From assembly GCA_029719485.1 (NCBI GenBank), contig CP120722.1, forward strand, positions 744,001 to 808,000: a stretch of DNA of 64,000 bases, in the 5' to 3' direction. The DNA is from Kiritimatiellota bacterium B12222. Its GTDB lineage: Bacteria > Verrucomicrobiota > Kiritimatiellia > SS1-B-03-39 > UBA6053. Positions 44,974-54,156 of the stretch are shown one piece after another (the first letter of the stretch is position 1; each line of letters begins with the position of its first letter). A program made the position numbers and the translations under genes. The notes below the pieces were generated by a model. The model was not told the DNA's origin and did not search any database. It saw only the letters and a list, made by a program, of their open reading frames with translations.

Positions 44974-45504
44974 CTATTTTTCAGAATCGCCGCATAAAAA
45001 ACACTTCAAGGCAAAGCGCATGGAATCGAAGGCCAGGTCTTGGGGGACGACGCTCTCCGGGGACTGCCAAAAGCAGGCTTGTACTTCTCCCTCCAGTGGA
45101 CGTACAGATTTATCGTCACTGTAGGCGATGAAAAAAGCGTCGCAAACGGGGCGAGGATGTCCGTTATAAATATAGGCGTTGGGAAAGGAGCAGAGGTAAC
45201 GTAGATTTGTGATCTGGAGTCCGGTTTCTTCTTGGACTTCACGGATGGCCGCTTGTTCGAGGCTTTCGCCTGCATCTACAAATCCGCCGGGCATGCCGAG
45301 TTTACCTTTGCCGGGGTTGCGACCACGTCGGATCCAGCACATCTCTCCGTCATCGGCGAGAACCAACACTGCGACGCCAGTGATGGGATTGTTAAAATCA
45401 CGGTGTCCGCAGTCTTTGCAGGCACGTTGATGTTGTGGCAAGTGTGTGAAGTCGGTTGATCCACAGGAGGGGCAATGTGTATAACTATCTGCAAGTTCCT
45501 GCAT
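44974..45504 (-). CDS. Nudix hydrolase with N-terminal zinc ribbon
   Basis: A 176-residue protein. Two zinc knuckles (CPSCGS, residues 11-16, and CKDCGH) precede a Nudix domain with the full box GGFVDAGESLEQAAIREVQEE. Zinc-ribbon Nudix proteins related to NudC/NADH pyrophosphatases cleave dinucleotides or nucleoside diphosphate derivatives. The ATG at 45504 overlaps the stop of the kinase-like gene by one base (TAATG), so it is the last gene of a kinase-Nudix pair. Confidence 0.88.
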   Translation of the reverse strand: MQELADSYTHCPSCGSTDFTHLPQHQRACKDCGHRDFNNPITGVAVLVLADDGEMCWIRRGRNPGKGKLGMPGGFVDAGESLEQAAIREVQEETGLQITNLRYLCSFPNAYIYNGHPRPVCDAFFIAYSDDKSVRPLEGEVQACFWQSPESVVPQDLAFDSMRFALKCFLCGDSEK

Positions 45505-46703
45505 TAGGCTCCTTGAATGCGATTGATTTCGTCTTGCAATCGTTTGGCGGTTTTGCGTTGTACAAAGGTGAGTAACCATGGGGAGGTTGAGAAAGGGAAG
45601 TTACGCCGGAATCCGGCGACAAAGGCTTTTCGCTGTTCCAGAGGGACTTCTCGGGGAATGGAACCATTTAATTGAAAAAGATTCCGGATGAAGGTACGTC
45701 GTGAACTGTAGTCAGGTTTTAAGTCTTCTAAATCGATCCAATAGTAAGAGAGTTCTTCTCTACGGGGGCCTTGTACCAGTAGGTTTGAACACTTTAAGTC
45801 GGTGTGGGCGAGTCCATGTCGATGGAGGTGTTGAATTTCGTTCCGTAGCTGATGTCGAAATTGAGTTTTTTCAGAGGGCGTCATCTTGGAAAACTCACGG
45901 CGTAGCCACACCCGAAGGGTTTCCATGGGGGGGAGTTGATTACTAATAAAATAGGATTCTTTGAGCAATCCGTTTTCATAATGCTCGAGCCAACCGAGTC
46001 CCCGTATGGATGGAATGTTTAATTCTTCGAGCAGGGTCGATGAGGCCCAGGCCCGGCGGGCGCGAGAGACTTCCCATTTTTGTTTCCACTGTTTGGGGTT
46101 GGGGGCATAGCGTTTGATGACCACGGCCTGGCCGAGTAAATCGGCGCTGACCACGACGGCTCTGCGACTGTGACTGATGGAGGGGTTGCTTGCCTCACAG
46201 GCTTCTGAAAGCATGGCGTGTAAAACGCTGGCATCAATGGAGGGATGTGGTTTCCAAAACGAGCAGTATCCATTGTTCTGCTGTGCCCGTGGACCGAGGA
46301 GTGTGTTATACCGATAGCGAATGTCTTGTTGGTGTTGGCTTTGTAAGTGTTGGATCCACACACGCGCCCAGGGAGTCCATCCATTATGGTGACGTTCCAT
46401 TTCCCGGCAAAAAGCAAAGAGGAAACGAAGCGCTTGACGGATGTGGGCGCCGTGATTTTGTTGCCATCGGGTCCACAGATTTTCTAAATCTCCTTCCACA
46501 TCTTCGCGACAGGGGTAAGGTTCGCGGGGACCGGTGGGAGGAGGGTTGATTTGGATGGGATCTGCAAGCAGCAATTGCGAATGTATTTCAATATTTCGAA
46601 TGCGTCCCCCGTTTTGAACGTAATGTGCGCAAGCTTTTCCCGCCCGACTGTAAAATCCGCAATTTAGACGGGTCGAGGGCAGTATGGGAGAGGGGGTGGT
46701 CAT
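45504..46703 (-). CDS. WaaP/Kdo-kinase-like lipopolysaccharide kinase family protein
   Basis: A 399-residue protein. The C-terminal 220 residues have a protein-kinase-like fold of the InaA/WaaP type: VVIKRYAPN (ATP lysine), HRHGLAHTDLKCSNLLV (catalytic loop Asp) and YYWIDLEDLK (metal-binding Asp). Family members phosphorylate heptose or Kdo of LPS. The N-terminal 170 residues are unrecognised and not part of typical WaaP. It overlaps trhO by four bases. Core-sugar phosphorylation is inferred from the family. Confidence 0.75.
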   Translation of the reverse strand: MTTPSPILPSTRLNCGFYSRAGKACAHYVQNGGRIRNIEIHSQLLLADPIQINPPPTGPREPYPCREDVEGDLENLWTRWQQNHGAHIRQALRFLFAFCREMERHHNGWTPWARVWIQHLQSQHQQDIRYRYNTLLGPRAQQNNGYCSFWKPHPSIDASVLHAMLSEACEASNPSISHSRRAVVVSADLLGQAVVIKRYAPNPKQWKQKWEVSRARRAWASSTLLEELNIPSIRGLGWLEHYENGLLKESYFISNQLPPMETLRVWLRREFSKMTPSEKTQFRHQLRNEIQHLHRHGLAHTDLKCSNLLVQGPRREELSYYWIDLEDLKPDYSSRRTFIRNLFQLNGSIPREVPLEQRKAFVAGFRRNFPFSTSPWLLTFVQRKTAKRLQDEINRIQGA

Positions 46704-47623
46704 GAACGCCGTTCAGGGGAGGCTTTCCCCTTTTGGATACGTTCGGCTTCCAAAAGACGTTGGCGTTCACGTTCACGGGCACCGGCCAATTGTTTTTCAG
46801 TTTTGTGTTTAAAACAATTGGGGCAACTGACGCCCTCTTCGTAGCCTGGGGTTTCTTTGTCTCTGGGTAAAATCGGATTCCAGCAGCCTCTGCAACATTC
46901 GGTTTCACCGGGTTGAAGATTTTCATCGACGGTTACCCGGTCGTCAAAAACAAAGCACTCGCCTTTCCACAGGCTTTCGCTTTGGGGGATCTCTTCAAAA
47001 TATTTAAGAATTCCGCCCTTGAGGTGGTACACTTCTTCAAAACCCTGTTCGAGCATGTAGGCGGTTGCTTTTTCGCAGCGAATGCCGCCGGTGCAAAACA
47101 TGGCCACTTTTTTATCTTTTTCCGGGTTCAGTTCTTTTGACACGTAGTCGGGGAATTCGGTGAATTTTTCGGTGTGGGGATTTTCGGCCCGTTCGAAGGT
47201 GCCCACTTCGCATTCAAAATCATTTCGGGTATCGATCACGCGCACGTTGGGATCCGAGATGAGGTCATTCCAGTCTTTGGGCTCCACATAGTGGCCAATG
47301 TTATGTTTATGGGGCAGAATGTCGGGACGACCGAGATGCACAATTTCGGTTTTCAATTTCACTTTGAGTTTGCGAAAGGGCTTGGAGTCGGCGTAAGAAA
47401 ATTTGTGATCGATAGGGCCTAATTCGCAGGTTTCCTGGAGAAAGCGTAACCAAGCCTGAATGGCGTCATCTGAACCGGCGACGGTACCGTTGATGCCTTC
47501 GGGGGCCAATAAGGTGCTGCCACAGATTTTCTGCTGATCGCAAAACTCAAAGAGGCGAGGTTGTAGATCCTTAAAATTGGGGAGGTCTAAAAATTTGTAA
47601 AAAGCAACAATTGTCCATTTCAT
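46700..47623 (-). CDS. trhO: tRNA uridine(34) hydroxylase TrhO (YceA)
   Basis: A 307-residue rhodanese-related protein. The N-terminal acylphosphatase-like part has LLAPEGINGTVAG; the rhodanese loop MFCTGGIRCEKA holds the active cysteine; the C-terminal part has the zinc-like cysteines ETECCRGCWNP and VSCPNCF. TrhO makes 5-hydroxyuridine at the tRNA wobble position with oxygen. It overlaps the kinase-like gene by four bases. Confidence 0.93.
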   Translation of the reverse strand: MKWTIVAFYKFLDLPNFKDLQPRLFEFCDQQKICGSTLLAPEGINGTVAGSDDAIQAWLRFLQETCELGPIDHKFSYADSKPFRKLKVKLKTEIVHLGRPDILPHKHNIGHYVEPKDWNDLISDPNVRVIDTRNDFECEVGTFERAENPHTEKFTEFPDYVSKELNPEKDKKVAMFCTGGIRCEKATAYMLEQGFEEVYHLKGGILKYFEEIPQSESLWKGECFVFDDRVTVDENLQPGETECCRGCWNPILPRDKETPGYEEGVSCPNCFKHKTEKQLAGARERERQRLLEAERIQKGKASPERRS

Positions 47624-47632
47624 GAGACCTCT

Positions 47633-48946
47633 TTACAGACGAAGTCCCTTAGGCTCCAGCGAAAAGAGCGATTGGGTGATGGTGAATGCTTGGTCCATGG
47701 GCATGGATTTTTTTTCATGCCCTCTGCCCCAACTGTCGCTGTAGATGATTTCGTTGGTTTTGCTGTTGTAGCCAATGATCATGCGCAAATGTCCGCCAGC
47801 TCCGGTGGGGGTGGATTCTTCAAACATGCCCAATTGAACGCTCCAGGACAAGGGACAGCCGCCATTGATGTAACTTTTGACTTTGTCCTGGAATTTCTTG
47901 TAGTCCGATTTTCGATTCATGCGAACTTCTTTGAACAGGGTGGGATCAAGAGAGTTGTAGACGTCGCCGATCATGATGACGCGGGAGCGATCGAGATAGA
48001 CGCCTCCCTGATTCTTTTTTTGGGCGGCGCGGTTATAGCGTTCGATCATTTTCTGGAAATCATCAAATTCCCATTCGATATGGGTAGACATTTTAAAATC
48101 GTATTGGCGTCCGACGGCGTGGAGGGCTTTTTGCAAGTCGTCTGAGCTCGTGCCTCCTTGCGACGTGGTATTGGCGATTTGGGCAATTTGGTGTTGGTCG
48201 ACTTCTTGACCAAAGAAACGCAAGATACGTTCTGAGGTTGCGGCGGCGCAGTAGCCTTTGGGTCCTTGGTCGACCATGGGGATATTGGCAATCCAGACAT
48301 CCCCTGTTTGCAGGTCGCGGGTGATGTTATTTTTGATTTCGTAGGGATTTACGCTGGTATTTGCATGAGTGGGCATGTCTCCCGCTTTGAATTTTTTAGC
48401 GGTGAGTCGAATGTATTCTGCGAGAAAGGGTTTCCCTCCCGAAGGAGGGGAGAAGGAGTAGGAGAGTTCAAACTGAATTTTGTTTCGTTGCCAAATACGG
48501 CTGTCATCCCGGACGGTGCTTCGGGAAGACTGGTGGTTGCCGGGGCGAGGTTGTACGCGGAGGGTAGCGGTAATTTTACTCATTAATCCGCGTACCAAGG
48601 CTTGGAAGTCGGCCTCTGAGAGCGGTTGTTGCGCGTCGCCCCGGTTGTAATAGGAAATCATGACGTTTTCCGGGGCCTCATCTTCAAAGCGGATGACGCA
48701 TTCGTATACGGGATGATCGAAGAAGGGTCTGGCCAATGGTGCGGCTCTGACAGCGCTTTTGCTTTCGTCCATCCATCGAAAGCCCAGATCTGTAGCTTCT
48801 TGGGCGAAATTTTGTGGGGTCCAGCTCCAAAAGGGGGCGTTATCGGCGAGCCAATATTCGAGTGGTTGCTCAGGTGTTTGCGCGCGACCTTGCAGGGCGA
48901 AAAGGAGGGCCATGCAACAGATATAAAATGACGTCAGGGTTCTCAT
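47633..48946 (-). CDS. Exported C39-like cysteine peptidase
   Basis: A 437-residue secreted protein (signal peptide residues 1-22, cleavage after RAQ region). The first 200 residues are a beta-rich domain of unknown role. From about residue 220 there is a papain-like C39-type domain: VDQGPKGYCAAATSERIL with nucleophile Cys, GAGGHLRMIIGYN with His, and YSDSWGRG with the third catalytic residue. No ABC exporter is nearby, so it is more likely an extracytoplasmic peptidase than a bacteriocin-processing unit. Confidence 0.8.
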   Translation of the reverse strand: MRTLTSFYICCMALLFALQGRAQTPEQPLEYWLADNAPFWSWTPQNFAQEATDLGFRWMDESKSAVRAAPLARPFFDHPVYECVIRFEDEAPENVMISYYNRGDAQQPLSEADFQALVRGLMSKITATLRVQPRPGNHQSSRSTVRDDSRIWQRNKIQFELSYSFSPPSGGKPFLAEYIRLTAKKFKAGDMPTHANTSVNPYEIKNNITRDLQTGDVWIANIPMVDQGPKGYCAAATSERILRFFGQEVDQHQIAQIANTTSQGGTSSDDLQKALHAVGRQYDFKMSTHIEWEFDDFQKMIERYNRAAQKKNQGGVYLDRSRVIMIGDVYNSLDPTLFKEVRMNRKSDYKKFQDKVKSYINGGCPLSWSVQLGMFEESTPTGAGGHLRMIIGYNSKTNEIIYSDSWGRGHEKKSMPMDQAFTITQSLFSLEPKGLRL

Positions 48947-49108
48947 AAGTTTGCCTCTAAGGCTTTACTACCATGAAAGAAGGGGTTTCAGAAGGGTATT
49001 GTACTGCATTTGCAGTCTTCATGGGGGGGGAAGGGAGAGGGGGATGCCGGGGCTGGGTGGTAGTAGCCTATCCTATTTTAACCTTTATTTTAATAGGAAA
49101 TGCCATAG

Positions 49109-50554
49109 ATGAGCTGGATGATGAAAGTACGTAAATACAATATCTGGACCATTGGTTGTCAAATGAACGAGGCGGATTCCCGCCATTTAGGCAGTCAGTT
49201 GGAAGCTTTAGGCTATGCCATGACTGAAAAGGCGGATGATGCTGATTTGGTGGTGTTGAACACCTGTGTGGTGCGTCAGCAGGCGGAAGACCGGGCGATT
49301 GGGCGTCTCCAGTTTGCCAAAGAACTTAAAATGCGTAACCCTGAGCTTACGATCGGTCTTATGGGCTGTATGGTGGGCATGCGGGAAGCGCCTCGCTTGA
49401 AAAAGCAGTTTCCTTTTGTGGATGTGTTTATGCCGCCCTCTGATCCGGGACCTTTGATGGATTTTCTGCGGGAACAGCAGGATGGAACAGAAGAAGATGA
49501 TGCACGTATCGAAGAAATTCGCTCCAAAAACATTCAGAATGCGATCCAGGATGAAGAGTATATTTTGCCTGCATTGCAACGGAGCAATACGGTGCAAGCC
49601 AATGTTCCGATCGTGTTGGGATGCTCTCACGCCTGTACTTTTTGTGTGATTCCTTACCGTCGTGGACCGGAGCGCAGCCGTCCGGCGGCCGATATTTTGG
49701 CTGAAGTACGCAAATTGGTGGCGCAAGGGGTGCGTGAAGTGATGTTGCTGGGTCAGATTGTGGATCGATATGGAACCGATTTTGAAGAAGACTATGGCTT
49801 GGCCGAGTTGTTGAAAGATGTTGCGGCAATTCCGGGTATATTGCGTGTGCGCTACTTGACGGGGCATCCAAACTATATGACGGACAAAATTATCGAAGTC
49901 ACCCGGGATGAACCGAAAGTGATGCCTCATTTTGAGTTACCGGTGCAAGCGGGGAATGATAAAGTGTTGGAAGACATGAAACGGGGCTACACCTGTGATG
50001 ATTTCCGGGCCTTGATCGAAAGGGTACGTCGTATTTGTCCTGATAACACTATTAATACAGATGTCATTGTTGGATTTCCGGGGGAAACAGACGAAGAATT
50101 CCAAGGCAGCTACGATTTGCTCAAAGAATTGGAATTGGACAAAGTTCACTTGGCAAAATATTCTGAACGTCCCAAAACCATTGCGGCGCGGAAAATGGAA
50201 GATGATGTCAGCGATGAAGAAAAAGAACGTCGTCGCTTACTGATTGATGAATTGGTCGATGACATTTTGGCCCGTAAAAACAAACAGTGGATGGGTCAAG
50301 AGGTAGAAGTTTTGGTGGAATCCCGTCACAAAGGGAAATGGCGGGGTCGTACGCCTCATAACCGTTTGGTTTTCTTTGAATCAGATGAAAACATGCGGGG
50401 TGCATTGGTGGATATTAAAATCGATTTCACCAGTCCTTACAGCATGCGGGGCGATTTGGTACGGGTGAAGGTTCCTGCAATTCCACAAACACCGGATTTG
50501 AGTACGATCCCCATGTTTCACCGTCCGTTGAAAGACAGTTTAAATATGGTGTAA
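49109..50554 (+). CDS. miaB: tRNA-2-methylthio-N6-dimethylallyladenosine synthase
   Basis: A 481-residue methylthiotransferase. The N-terminal cluster cysteines are Cys17 (TIGCQMNEADS), Cys53 (NTCVVR) and Cys87 (GLMGCMVG); the radical SAM motif is CSHACTFC followed by IPYRRGPERSRP, and a TRAM domain closes the protein (GQEVEVLVE, NRLVFF). MiaB adds the methylthio group to i6A37 of tRNAs reading UNN codons. The start at 49109 has AGGAAA upstream; ATGs at 49118 and 49121 are possible. Confidence 0.93.
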   Translation: MSWMMKVRKYNIWTIGCQMNEADSRHLGSQLEALGYAMTEKADDADLVVLNTCVVRQQAEDRAIGRLQFAKELKMRNPELTIGLMGCMVGMREAPRLKKQFPFVDVFMPPSDPGPLMDFLREQQDGTEEDDARIEEIRSKNIQNAIQDEEYILPALQRSNTVQANVPIVLGCSHACTFCVIPYRRGPERSRPAADILAEVRKLVAQGVREVMLLGQIVDRYGTDFEEDYGLAELLKDVAAIPGILRVRYLTGHPNYMTDKIIEVTRDEPKVMPHFELPVQAGNDKVLEDMKRGYTCDDFRALIERVRRICPDNTINTDVIVGFPGETDEEFQGSYDLLKELELDKVHLAKYSERPKTIAARKMEDDVSDEEKERRRLLIDELVDDILARKNKQWMGQEVEVLVESRHKGKWRGRTPHNRLVFFESDENMRGALVDIKIDFTSPYSMRGDLVRVKVPAIPQTPDLSTIPMFHRPLKDSLNMV

Positions 50555-50560
50555 GGGACG

Positions 50561-51553
50561 ATGGAACATTGGAAAGCAGATAGTGAAGGGATTGCGGTGG
50601 CTTCCGAAGCCTTGCGTCAAGGTAAATTGGTGGGCATGCCGACAGAAACGGTATATGGCTTGGCCGGAAATGCCTTAGATGCGCAGGCGGTGGCTTCGAT
50701 TTTTGATGTGAAGCAACGTCCGACCTTTGATCCCTTGATTGTGCATGCGGATTCGATGGATGCGGCCTTGGCACTGGCGTCTAGTGTGCCTGCGATTGCG
50801 CGTCACTTGGCTGAAGTTTTTTGGCCGGGCCCGTTAACTTTGGTGCTGCCGCGTCGTGCGGATTTACCTGATTTACTGTCGGCGGGTTTGGAAACGGTGG
50901 CCTTACGGGTGCCTTCTCATCCGGTGGCGCATCAGCTTTTGAAGGAGTGTGGAGTTCCTTTGGCTGCACCCAGTGCCAATCGCTTTGGACGGATTAGTCC
51001 CACTACAGCCGACCACGTGTTAGAAGAGTTCACGGATGCACCTGAGGTGGCTGGGGTCTTAGATGCGGGCGCTTGTGAAATGGGCTTGGAATCCACAGTG
51101 GTCGGCTTTCCCGGAGGAGATCGGGTGGTGGTGTATCGTCTGGGAGCTACGCCCTTGGAAGAGTTGAATGATCACGTGGACCACTTGGAGTGGGTACGGG
51201 TTGCTGATGCCGAGGACAACCCAGAATTGGCGAAGCGGGGAGAGCAGTCACCGGGCATGTTGGCCCGTCATTATGCACCACGAACACCTTTGTTGCTTTT
51301 AGAGCAGGACGCCGAGATTCCCGATAGTGATGCCGGGACAGGCTGGTTGAGTTTTCAGGGGCATCCGGGTCTGGAAGGACCTCAGGAAGTCTTAAGTGTG
51401 AAAGGGGATTTGCGTGAAGCGGCCAATCGCTTATTTGGATGCTTACGTCATTTAGACGCCTTGGGGCTGGACCAACTTATTGCGTGGAAAGTGCCTGATC
51501 AAGGCTTAGGGGCTGCGATCAACGATCGCTTGACCCGAGCTTCGCTAAGGTAA
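50561..51553 (+). CDS. Threonylcarbamoyl-AMP synthase (Sua5/TsaC)
   Basis: A 330-residue protein with the YrdC domain (MPTETVYGLAGNALD, KQRPTFDPLIVH, RVPSHPVAHQLL, PLAAPSANRFGRISPT) and the C-terminal Sua5 extension (SPGMLARHYAPRTP). It makes the intermediate for t6A37 in tRNAs reading ANN codons. It lies six bases after miaB, so two enzymes acting on tRNA position 37 are cotranscribed. Confidence 0.93.
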   Translation: MEHWKADSEGIAVASEALRQGKLVGMPTETVYGLAGNALDAQAVASIFDVKQRPTFDPLIVHADSMDAALALASSVPAIARHLAEVFWPGPLTLVLPRRADLPDLLSAGLETVALRVPSHPVAHQLLKECGVPLAAPSANRFGRISPTTADHVLEEFTDAPEVAGVLDAGACEMGLESTVVGFPGGDRVVVYRLGATPLEELNDHVDHLEWVRVADAEDNPELAKRGEQSPGMLARHYAPRTPLLLLEQDAEIPDSDAGTGWLSFQGHPGLEGPQEVLSVKGDLREAANRLFGCLRHLDALGLDQLIAWKVPDQGLGAAINDRLTRASLR

Positions 51554-51560
51554 ATAGCAT

Positions 51561-51776
51561 TTAGGCGTCAGCTGGTTTTGAACATTCGCCCTTTTTCTGA
51601 TTGGGGCATTCGGTGTTGGAGCAGAGGGGGCAGTCAATTTTTTGTCCTTTGTATTTCAGAGAGGAGCTGCCGCAGTGTTGAATGGGTTTGCGACCATTGA
51701 GTACACCCACAGACATGCCGATGACGCAGATCAGTAAAACGGCTAAAATGATACCTAACAAAATTAAAAAGCTCAT
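51561..51776 (-). CDS. nqrM: NqrM-like Nqr maturation factor
   Basis: A 71-residue protein with one N-terminal membrane helix, then GMSVGVLNGRKPI, which is the hallmark of NqrM (DUF539), and a cysteine tail HCG, CPLC, CPNQ, C. NqrM is needed to place the iron in the NqrD/NqrE membrane cluster. It is usually right after nqrF; here it is about 20.6 kb from the nqr operon and convergent with tsaC. The tail is longer and richer in cysteine than the common form. Confidence 0.72.
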   Translation of the reverse strand: MSFLILLGIILAVLLICVIGMSVGVLNGRKPIQHCGSSSLKYKGQKIDCPLCSNTECPNQKKGECSKPADA

Positions 51777-51941
51777 GGTGGGTATATAAGGCGGATTGTT
51801 TAAATGTCAATCACGGGTCATTTGCACAATGTGGGTGTGAGGTGTTGGTAGTGGAATGCCTGCACCCCCTTCGGGGCGCCATTGTTTTTTATGTATTCCC
51901 AAGGCTTCGTCGCAAGCTCTTTGCATCCGAGCCCATACGCC

Positions 51942-51972
51942 AAAAAAAAGCCGTCCCCGTAAGGGACAGCTT
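51942..51972 (-). terminator. Rho-independent terminator of the DUF5684-like gene
   Basis: On the minus strand AAGCTGTCCC pairs with GGGACGGCTT-type sequence (one wobble, loop TTACG) followed by eight Ts. It lies 25 bases after the stop at 51997. Confidence 0.8.
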
Positions 51973-51996
51973 GGGTATGCAAAATCTCGAGGGAGA

Positions 51997-52416
51997 TTAG
52001 GCCACAGGTATTGCAGGTGCAGCAGGGGTGTCCTGATAAACCGCATCGCCAAATCCGAGGATAGGCCAGAAGATAATGGGCAATAAGATAAGGCCGGCAG
52101 CGAATCCGCCACCTTTTCCGAACTTTTTAGCCAGCTCGACGTAAATCAGAATGATCACCACAAAGTTTGCAATGGGTACGAAAAACAAAACGATCCACCA
52201 AAGTGGTTTTTTGACGATTTCTAGTAAAACGACCATGTTATAAATGGGAACGATACAGGCCCAGCCGGGTTTTCCCGCTTTGGTAAAAACTTTCCACATG
52301 GATGCGATCATTAAAATAACGATGGCAAAATAAATGAGCATGCCGACCATTCCAATTCCAGCGGCAGCTGCACCACTTGTGTTTGCGGACTGTTGTCCTA
52401 AAAATAATGTATTCAT
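51997..52416 (-). CDS. DUF5684-like membrane protein
   Basis: A 139-residue protein with four hydrophobic segments. The motif FTKAGKPGWACIVPIYNMVVLLEI matches the DUF5684/signal-peptidase-I-associated small membrane family, followed by WWIVLFFVPIANFVV and ELAKKFGKGGGFAAG. ATG 52416 is chosen because GGAGAAGAG lies ten bases upstream; the longer frame adds 23 residues without homology. Function unknown. Confidence 0.75.
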   Translation of the reverse strand: MNTLFLGQQSANTSGAAAAGIGMVGMLIYFAIVILMIASMWKVFTKAGKPGWACIVPIYNMVVLLEIVKKPLWWIVLFFVPIANFVVIILIYVELAKKFGKGGGFAAGLILLPIIFWPILGFGDAVYQDTPAAPAIPVA

Positions 52417-52591
52417 AAATCTCTTCTCCAAATTTAAGGGTTGAGGGGATATGTTACAGAGATCGTTGAAAAAGTAAATACTCAACTTCAGAGCTACAGG
52501 CCTGTATTTTAGTCATAACCTCTTGAGTTTCTTTCTCTTACTAAAATGACAAACTGTGAAATTGGTAGGAGGTTCAGCTTCTATACGGGCA

Positions 52592-52640
52592 CAAAAAAGC
52601 CCTGTGTTGCCTTCAGGTAGACCTGAAAGATTCACAGGGC
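52592..52640 (-). terminator. Terminator of the pyruvate kinase gene, nested stem
   Basis: On the minus strand GCCCTGTG pairs with CACAGGGC and the loop contains a second hairpin TTCAGGT-CT-ACCTGAA. Six Ts follow. It begins about 28 bases after the pyk stop. Confidence 0.85.
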
Positions 52641-52667
52641 GAGGCGACTGAATCGCGGAAAAAAGAC

Positions 52668-54089
52668 TTAGCTTTCTACGGTCGACATCAAAATGGTGTC
52701 TACCAAGCGGTCATTGATTTTCACTTCGGTTACCGCAACCACGGTATTTCCGATTTTTAAGAGGCCACGGTCACGCAATTTGGCGACTGCGCGACTCACG
52801 TTGTCCTCGGGATCATCACTGGTTTCCAGGAAGGAAGGATGGATTCCCCAGTACAAGGGCAATTGATTCAACAGGTTGTTGTCGTTCGAAAAGGCATAGA
52901 TGGGGGTCCCGACCAAGCGCAGGCGGGCTGCGTTTCGGGCGATGATGCCACTTTCTGTAAATACAATCAGGGCGTTGGCATTGCATTCTTCCGCAAGCAC
53001 GGCGGCTGATTTCACCAATTTAGCAAATTTACTCTGCATTTTTACGTTTTCATAAAAACCAGCGCCACCACTTCGTTCAATACGACAGGCGATACGGTCC
53101 ATAATTTCTACGCATTTCAGAGGATAGTTACCAATACTGGTTTCACCACTGAGCATGATCGCGTCGGCTTGTTCGTAAACCGCGTTGGCGGTATCGGTGA
53201 TTTCAGCTCGGGTAGGTGAGGGGCTGGAGATCATGGATTCAAGCATGTGGGTGGCCACAATCACGGGTTTGCCTTGTTGGGCGCATTGTTTGATCATGCG
53301 ACGCTGAATGATGGGCAATTCTTCATAAGGGCATTCGATGCCCAGGTCACCACGGGCCACCATGATACCGTCTGCGGCTTCGATGATGCCATCTAAATTG
53401 CGAATCCCTTCTTGGTCTTCGAGTTTCGCGATCACTTTCTGTGGTGCATTGTGATAATTGAGGATGGCTTTGAGTTCGTGCACATCTTTAGGTTCACGCA
53501 CAAAAGACATGGCGAACCAGTCGATACCAATTTCGATACCGAGTTTGATGTCTTCTTTGTCCTGTTGGGTGAGGGAGGGCATATTTACGCGCACACCGGG
53601 AAGATTCACGTGACGACGACTTTTCAGGGTGCCGGGGGTGAGCACTTTACAAACCAATTGGTTGCGTTTCTTTTCATCGACTTTCAGTTCGATGCTTCCA
53701 CTATCAATGAGGACCACATCGCCTACGCGAATATCTTCAACCAATTGGTCGTAGTTGACATCCACACTGTATTCTTCGGCAGATTTTTCGCCGCGAACGG
53801 TAATGCCAATGGTTTGACCGGCTTCGAGGTTTAGATCATTTGGAATATCGCCAGTGCGAATTTCAGGGCCTCGTGAATCCATCATGATTCCGACGCGGGT
53901 AATTTGTTTTTGACTTACTTCACGGATAATTCTCACACTTTCACGCACCTGATCGTGTTGAGCGTGGGACATGTTGATTCGGAAAATGTTGACGCCTGCT
54001 TCGATCATCTTTTTGATCATTTCAGGTGATTCGGTCGCAGGACCGAGGGTAGCGATGATCCGCGTACGGCGGCTGTTTTGTGCACTCAT
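52668..54089 (-). CDS. pyk: Pyruvate kinase
   Basis: A 473-residue glycolytic enzyme converting phosphoenolpyruvate and ADP to pyruvate and ATP. Visible marks: RIIATLGPATESPE, FRINMSHA, MMDSRGPEIRTG, MVARGDLGIECPYEELP, and MLSGETSIGNYPLKCVEIM. The length is typical of type I bacterial enzymes. It is monocistronic, with its own terminator. Confidence 0.97.
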   Translation of the reverse strand: MSAQNSRRTRIIATLGPATESPEMIKKMIEAGVNIFRINMSHAQHDQVRESVRIIREVSQKQITRVGIMMDSRGPEIRTGDIPNDLNLEAGQTIGITVRGEKSAEEYSVDVNYDQLVEDIRVGDVVLIDSGSIELKVDEKKRNQLVCKVLTPGTLKSRRHVNLPGVRVNMPSLTQQDKEDIKLGIEIGIDWFAMSFVREPKDVHELKAILNYHNAPQKVIAKLEDQEGIRNLDGIIEAADGIMVARGDLGIECPYEELPIIQRRMIKQCAQQGKPVIVATHMLESMISSPSPTRAEITDTANAVYEQADAIMLSGETSIGNYPLKCVEIMDRIACRIERSGGAGFYENVKMQSKFAKLVKSAAVLAEECNANALIVFTESGIIARNAARLRLVGTPIYAFSNDNNLLNQLPLYWGIHPSFLETSDDPEDNVSRAVAKLRDRGLLKIGNTVVAVTEVKINDRLVDTILMSTVES

Positions 54090-54156
54090 GGTTTCAAATA
54101 TTTTTATTGTTGGATTTCACTTGTAACTGAAAAGCGAGGATCACAAATTCCTGTTT

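Noticed and set aside
51807-52112. 101-residue frame on the minus strand overlapping the DUF5684-like gene
   Set aside because: Overlaps the coding region and terminator of the DUF5684-like gene in another frame; no homology.
53412-53834. 140-residue frame opposite pyruvate kinase
   Set aside because: Antisense shadow of a highly conserved gene.
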